64,000 bases of DNA from a bacterium HR33. Lineage in GTDB: Bacteria > Gemmatimonadota > Gemmatimonadetes > Gemmatimonadales > GWC2-71-9. Positions 62,425 to 64,000 of the stretch are shown piece by piece. Below the pieces are notes generated by a model. It did no database searches. It had not been told where the DNA came from and was given only the letters and a program-made list of their open reading frames with translations. The translations under genes and the position numbers were made by a program. Numbering within the stretch: the first letter of the stretch is position 1; every line of letters starts with the position of its first letter. The DNA lies in contig BEIJ01000001.1 of assembly GCA_002923375.1 (NCBI GenBank), positions 1,240,001 to 1,304,000 of the forward strand. Direction: 5' to 3'.

Positions 62425-63519
62425 TCAGGTGGGAGCCCTGCGGAATAGCCACACCCCGGCAAGCCCGAACAAGATGTTAGGCACCCACGCAGCCAGCGTG
62501 GGCGGCAGTACTCCACCGGCCCCCACCGCTTTGGAAAGCTGCACCAAGGTGAGAAAGACCACGGTAATGGCGAGACTCACCCCCACGCCAAAGGCACCGC
62601 TCGCCCGCGGCGCGGTGATGGCCAGGGGAGCCGCAAAGATCGCGATGATGATCGAGGTTGCGGGTATGGCCAGCTTCAGCGCCAGCTCGACCTTGAGCTT
62701 CCGCACGTCCCCTCCCGAGCGCTCCAGCCAGCCGATATAACGGGCCAGTTCCCCATAGCGCATCTCCTCGGGCTCCTTGGGCTCCGCGAGCAGAGCGGCC
62801 GGCGGTTCGACCAAACTCGCCAGCCTGAGCGAATCGAACCCGAAGGTGAGCTCCCCTTGAGAACCCATCACCATCCGCATCCGGCCCTCTTTGAGGATCC
62901 AATGCCCCAGACTGTCGGAGTATTCGCCCGCTTCGGCGTGGACGATTATCGTAGGGTACTCGGGCCCCGCGCCGGCCCGCTCCAGTACGGCGTCCCTCAT
63001 GACCCGCTGCTCGGCGTCGAGGGCGCGGATGGCGTACACCCACCCCCGGTCCGCTCGGTAGACGAAGTTGTACCGGGCCGACAGCGAGCGGATTTCGCGT
63101 TCGCCCAAAAGCTCCATCTGGCGGCGCTTCAAGAGCGGAGCCAGTTCGCCCAAAGCCAGACCCAGGAGAGCTGCCAGCACCGATGCCACCAGCACCGGGA
63201 CGATCGCCCGGTGAAAACTCCTCCCAGACGCCTTCTGCGCGGTGAGTTCCGAATGGCGGCTCATGGACACCACGCTGAACACCGTGGCAAAGAGCACCGC
63301 TGCCGGAACTATGAGAAAGACTTTTTCGGGGATGCTGAAAACGTAGCTCAAAGCGATCGCCTTGGGCTTTAAGCCCCGTGCCAGATACTCGTCCAGCTTG
63401 TCGGTAAGCTCCAGTATGATCGCCACCAGGGGAAAGCCCAGCACGGTGACCACGAAGATCTTGGTCCACTCGCGCCCGAGGTAGCGATCCAGGATGCAGA
63501 GCCTGGGGGCGAACCTCAC
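62425..63519 (-). CDS. lptG: Lipopolysaccharide export permease LptG
   Basis: A 364-residue LptF/LptG family protein with three N-terminal helices (LDRYLGREWTKIFVVTVLGFPLVAIILEL; TDKLDEYL; VFSIPEKVFLIVPAAVLFATVFSVVSM), a beta-jellyroll periplasmic domain (about 130-260) and three C-terminal helices ending GLAGVWLFRRAP. It forms the inner-membrane permease of the LPS exporter with LptF and LptB. The protein begins at GTG 63519, which overlaps the lptF stop by 1 nt. A longer in-frame reading runs into lptF and is not the gene. LPS export here implies an outer membrane. Confidence 0.9.
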   Translation of the reverse strand: MRFAPRLCILDRYLGREWTKIFVVTVLGFPLVAIILELTDKLDEYLARGLKPKAIALSYVFSIPEKVFLIVPAAVLFATVFSVVSMSRHSELTAQKASGRSFHRAIVPVLVASVLAALLGLALGELAPLLKRRQMELLGEREIRSLSARYNFVYRADRGWVYAIRALDAEQRVMRDAVLERAGAGPEYPTIIVHAEAGEYSDSLGHWILKEGRMRMVMGSQGELTFGFDSLRLASLVEPPAALLAEPKEPEEMRYGELARYIGWLERSGGDVRKLKVELALKLAIPATSIIIAIFAAPLAITAPRASGAFGVGVSLAITVVFLTLVQLSKAVGAGGVLPPTLAAWVPNILFGLAGVWLFRRAPT

Positions 63520-64000
63520 TAGCCGGCGCCTCCGGACGCGATCCTGATCCGCACGCGCCGCCACAGCGCGGCGCGCCGGGGTACGGTGGCCTGGCGGCGC
63601 AGATACCACAAGCCGGCCAGGCTCAGAGCGGTGAAGATCACGTTGGGCGTCCACATGGCCCAGAACGGAGAAACGATCAGCCGGTTGGCCAGCGATTCTC
63701 CGCCTATGAGACACACGTAGTATACGCTGAAGATCGCCAGACTCGCGCCGATCACGAACCCTAGCCCTCCCTGGGGGAAAAGAACAGCTAGGGGTACCCC
63801 CACCAGCACGAACACGATGCACGCGGACGCTATGGCGTATTTCTTGTGAAGCTCCACCTTGTAGTTGGCCGCCCTAATCGCCGCCGCGCGGACCCGATCC
63901 TCCAGCGCCCGTACGTCCACCAGCCGCGGGGTCTCGATCACCCCGGTGGTGAAGGCCCGCCTGGCGGGTTCGTTGAAGCGATCCAAAAGCCCGCCGCCGG
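63519..64000 (-). CDS. lptF: Lipopolysaccharide export permease LptF, C-terminal part
   Basis: The frame is open to the right edge of the window, so only the last 160 or so codons are present. The segment has the last periplasmic residues, then ELHKKYAIASACIVFVLVGVPLAVLF, GGLGFVIGASLAIFSVYYVCLIGGESLANR and FWAMWTPNVIFTALSLAGLWYLRR, which form the final helices of LptF family proteins. The stop overlaps lptG by 1 nt, giving the usual lptF-lptG order. Because half is missing, F versus G assignment rests on order and the YYVCLIGGESLA pattern. Confidence 0.85.
   Translation of the reverse strand, partial: GGGLLDRFNEPARRAFTTGVIETPRLVDVRALEDRVRAAAIRAANYKVELHKKYAIASACIVFVLVGVPLAVLFPQGGLGFVIGASLAIFSVYYVCLIGGESLANRLIVSPFWAMWTPNVIFTALSLAGLWYLRRQATVPRRAALWRRVRIRIASGGAG

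Noticed and set aside
63520-63822. 5' extension of the lptG frame
   Set aside because: It overlaps the lptF coding end in another frame; LptG starts at GTG 63519 with its first helix.

Overview
The window is GC-rich, densely coded DNA with very short intergenic gaps, heavy use of GTG and TTG starts, and many 4-nt stop/start overlaps. An outer membrane is implied by LptF/LptG, a large TonB-dependent-receptor-like protein with a carboxypeptidase-regulatory domain, and small secreted barrel-like proteins. Together with CcmABCD, heme A synthase, a one-CxxCH secreted protein and GlgE/TreS-Mak glucan metabolism, this suggests an aerobic Gram-negative such as a Gemmatimonadota member. That placement is inference from gene content; no rRNA or tRNA gene was seen in the window.

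Layout. 0-6 kb: the 3' part of an alkaline-phosphatase-superfamily gene with a VTT-type membrane protein and a LEA14-like lipoprotein; a reverse-strand pair (seven-blade lyase-like propeller and one-CxxCH protein); an EamA transporter overlapping an FMN 2-hydroxyacid oxidase. 6-22.3 kb: one continuous alpha-glucan/trehalose operon, glgE, treS-mak fusion, treZ, glgX, glgB, malQ, treY. glgP follows after a small opposite-strand zinc-ribbon gene. 24.8-35.5 kb: mixed housekeeping genes (S4 protein, amidohydrolase, argJ, TPR protein, M16 protease, cyclic-nucleotide-domain protein, CDP-alcohol transferase, OsmC). 35.7-42.1 kb: a DsbA/VKOR disulfide pair, acsA, a cold-shock gene with clear promoter and terminator, and a STAS gene coupled to ccmABCD (ccmD is only 37 codons). 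42.1-43.2 kb: the one larger non-coding area, holding a terminator and a possible structured RNA, then a small TPR gene and three spaced direct repeats. 43.2-45.9 kb: hemC, hemB, and a MIP channel. 46-51.7 kb: an eight-gene reverse-strand operon headed by an ECF sigma factor and a zinc-type anti-sigma factor, followed by DUF92, geranylgeranyl-reductase-like flavoprotein, flavin reductase, methyltransferase, SRPBCC and ketosynthase genes. 51.7-64 kb: a V4R-like/M24 pair, M20 peptidase, ctaA, amino-acid permease, the TonB-type receptor, nadA-nadC, and lptG with a partial lptF.

How the genes work together. The glucan operon joins two trehalose routes: TreY/TreZ convert glucan ends to trehalose, while TreS-Mak and GlgE can turn trehalose back into glucan through maltose 1-phosphate; GlgB, GlgX, MalQ and GlgP branch, debranch, rearrange and degrade it. 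hemC/hemB, ccmABCD and ctaA supply heme and cytochrome maturation. The strongest candidate for something undescribed is the 46-51.7 kb sigma/anti-sigma operon, which looks like a stress-regulated pathway for a polyketide- or quinone-like lipid.
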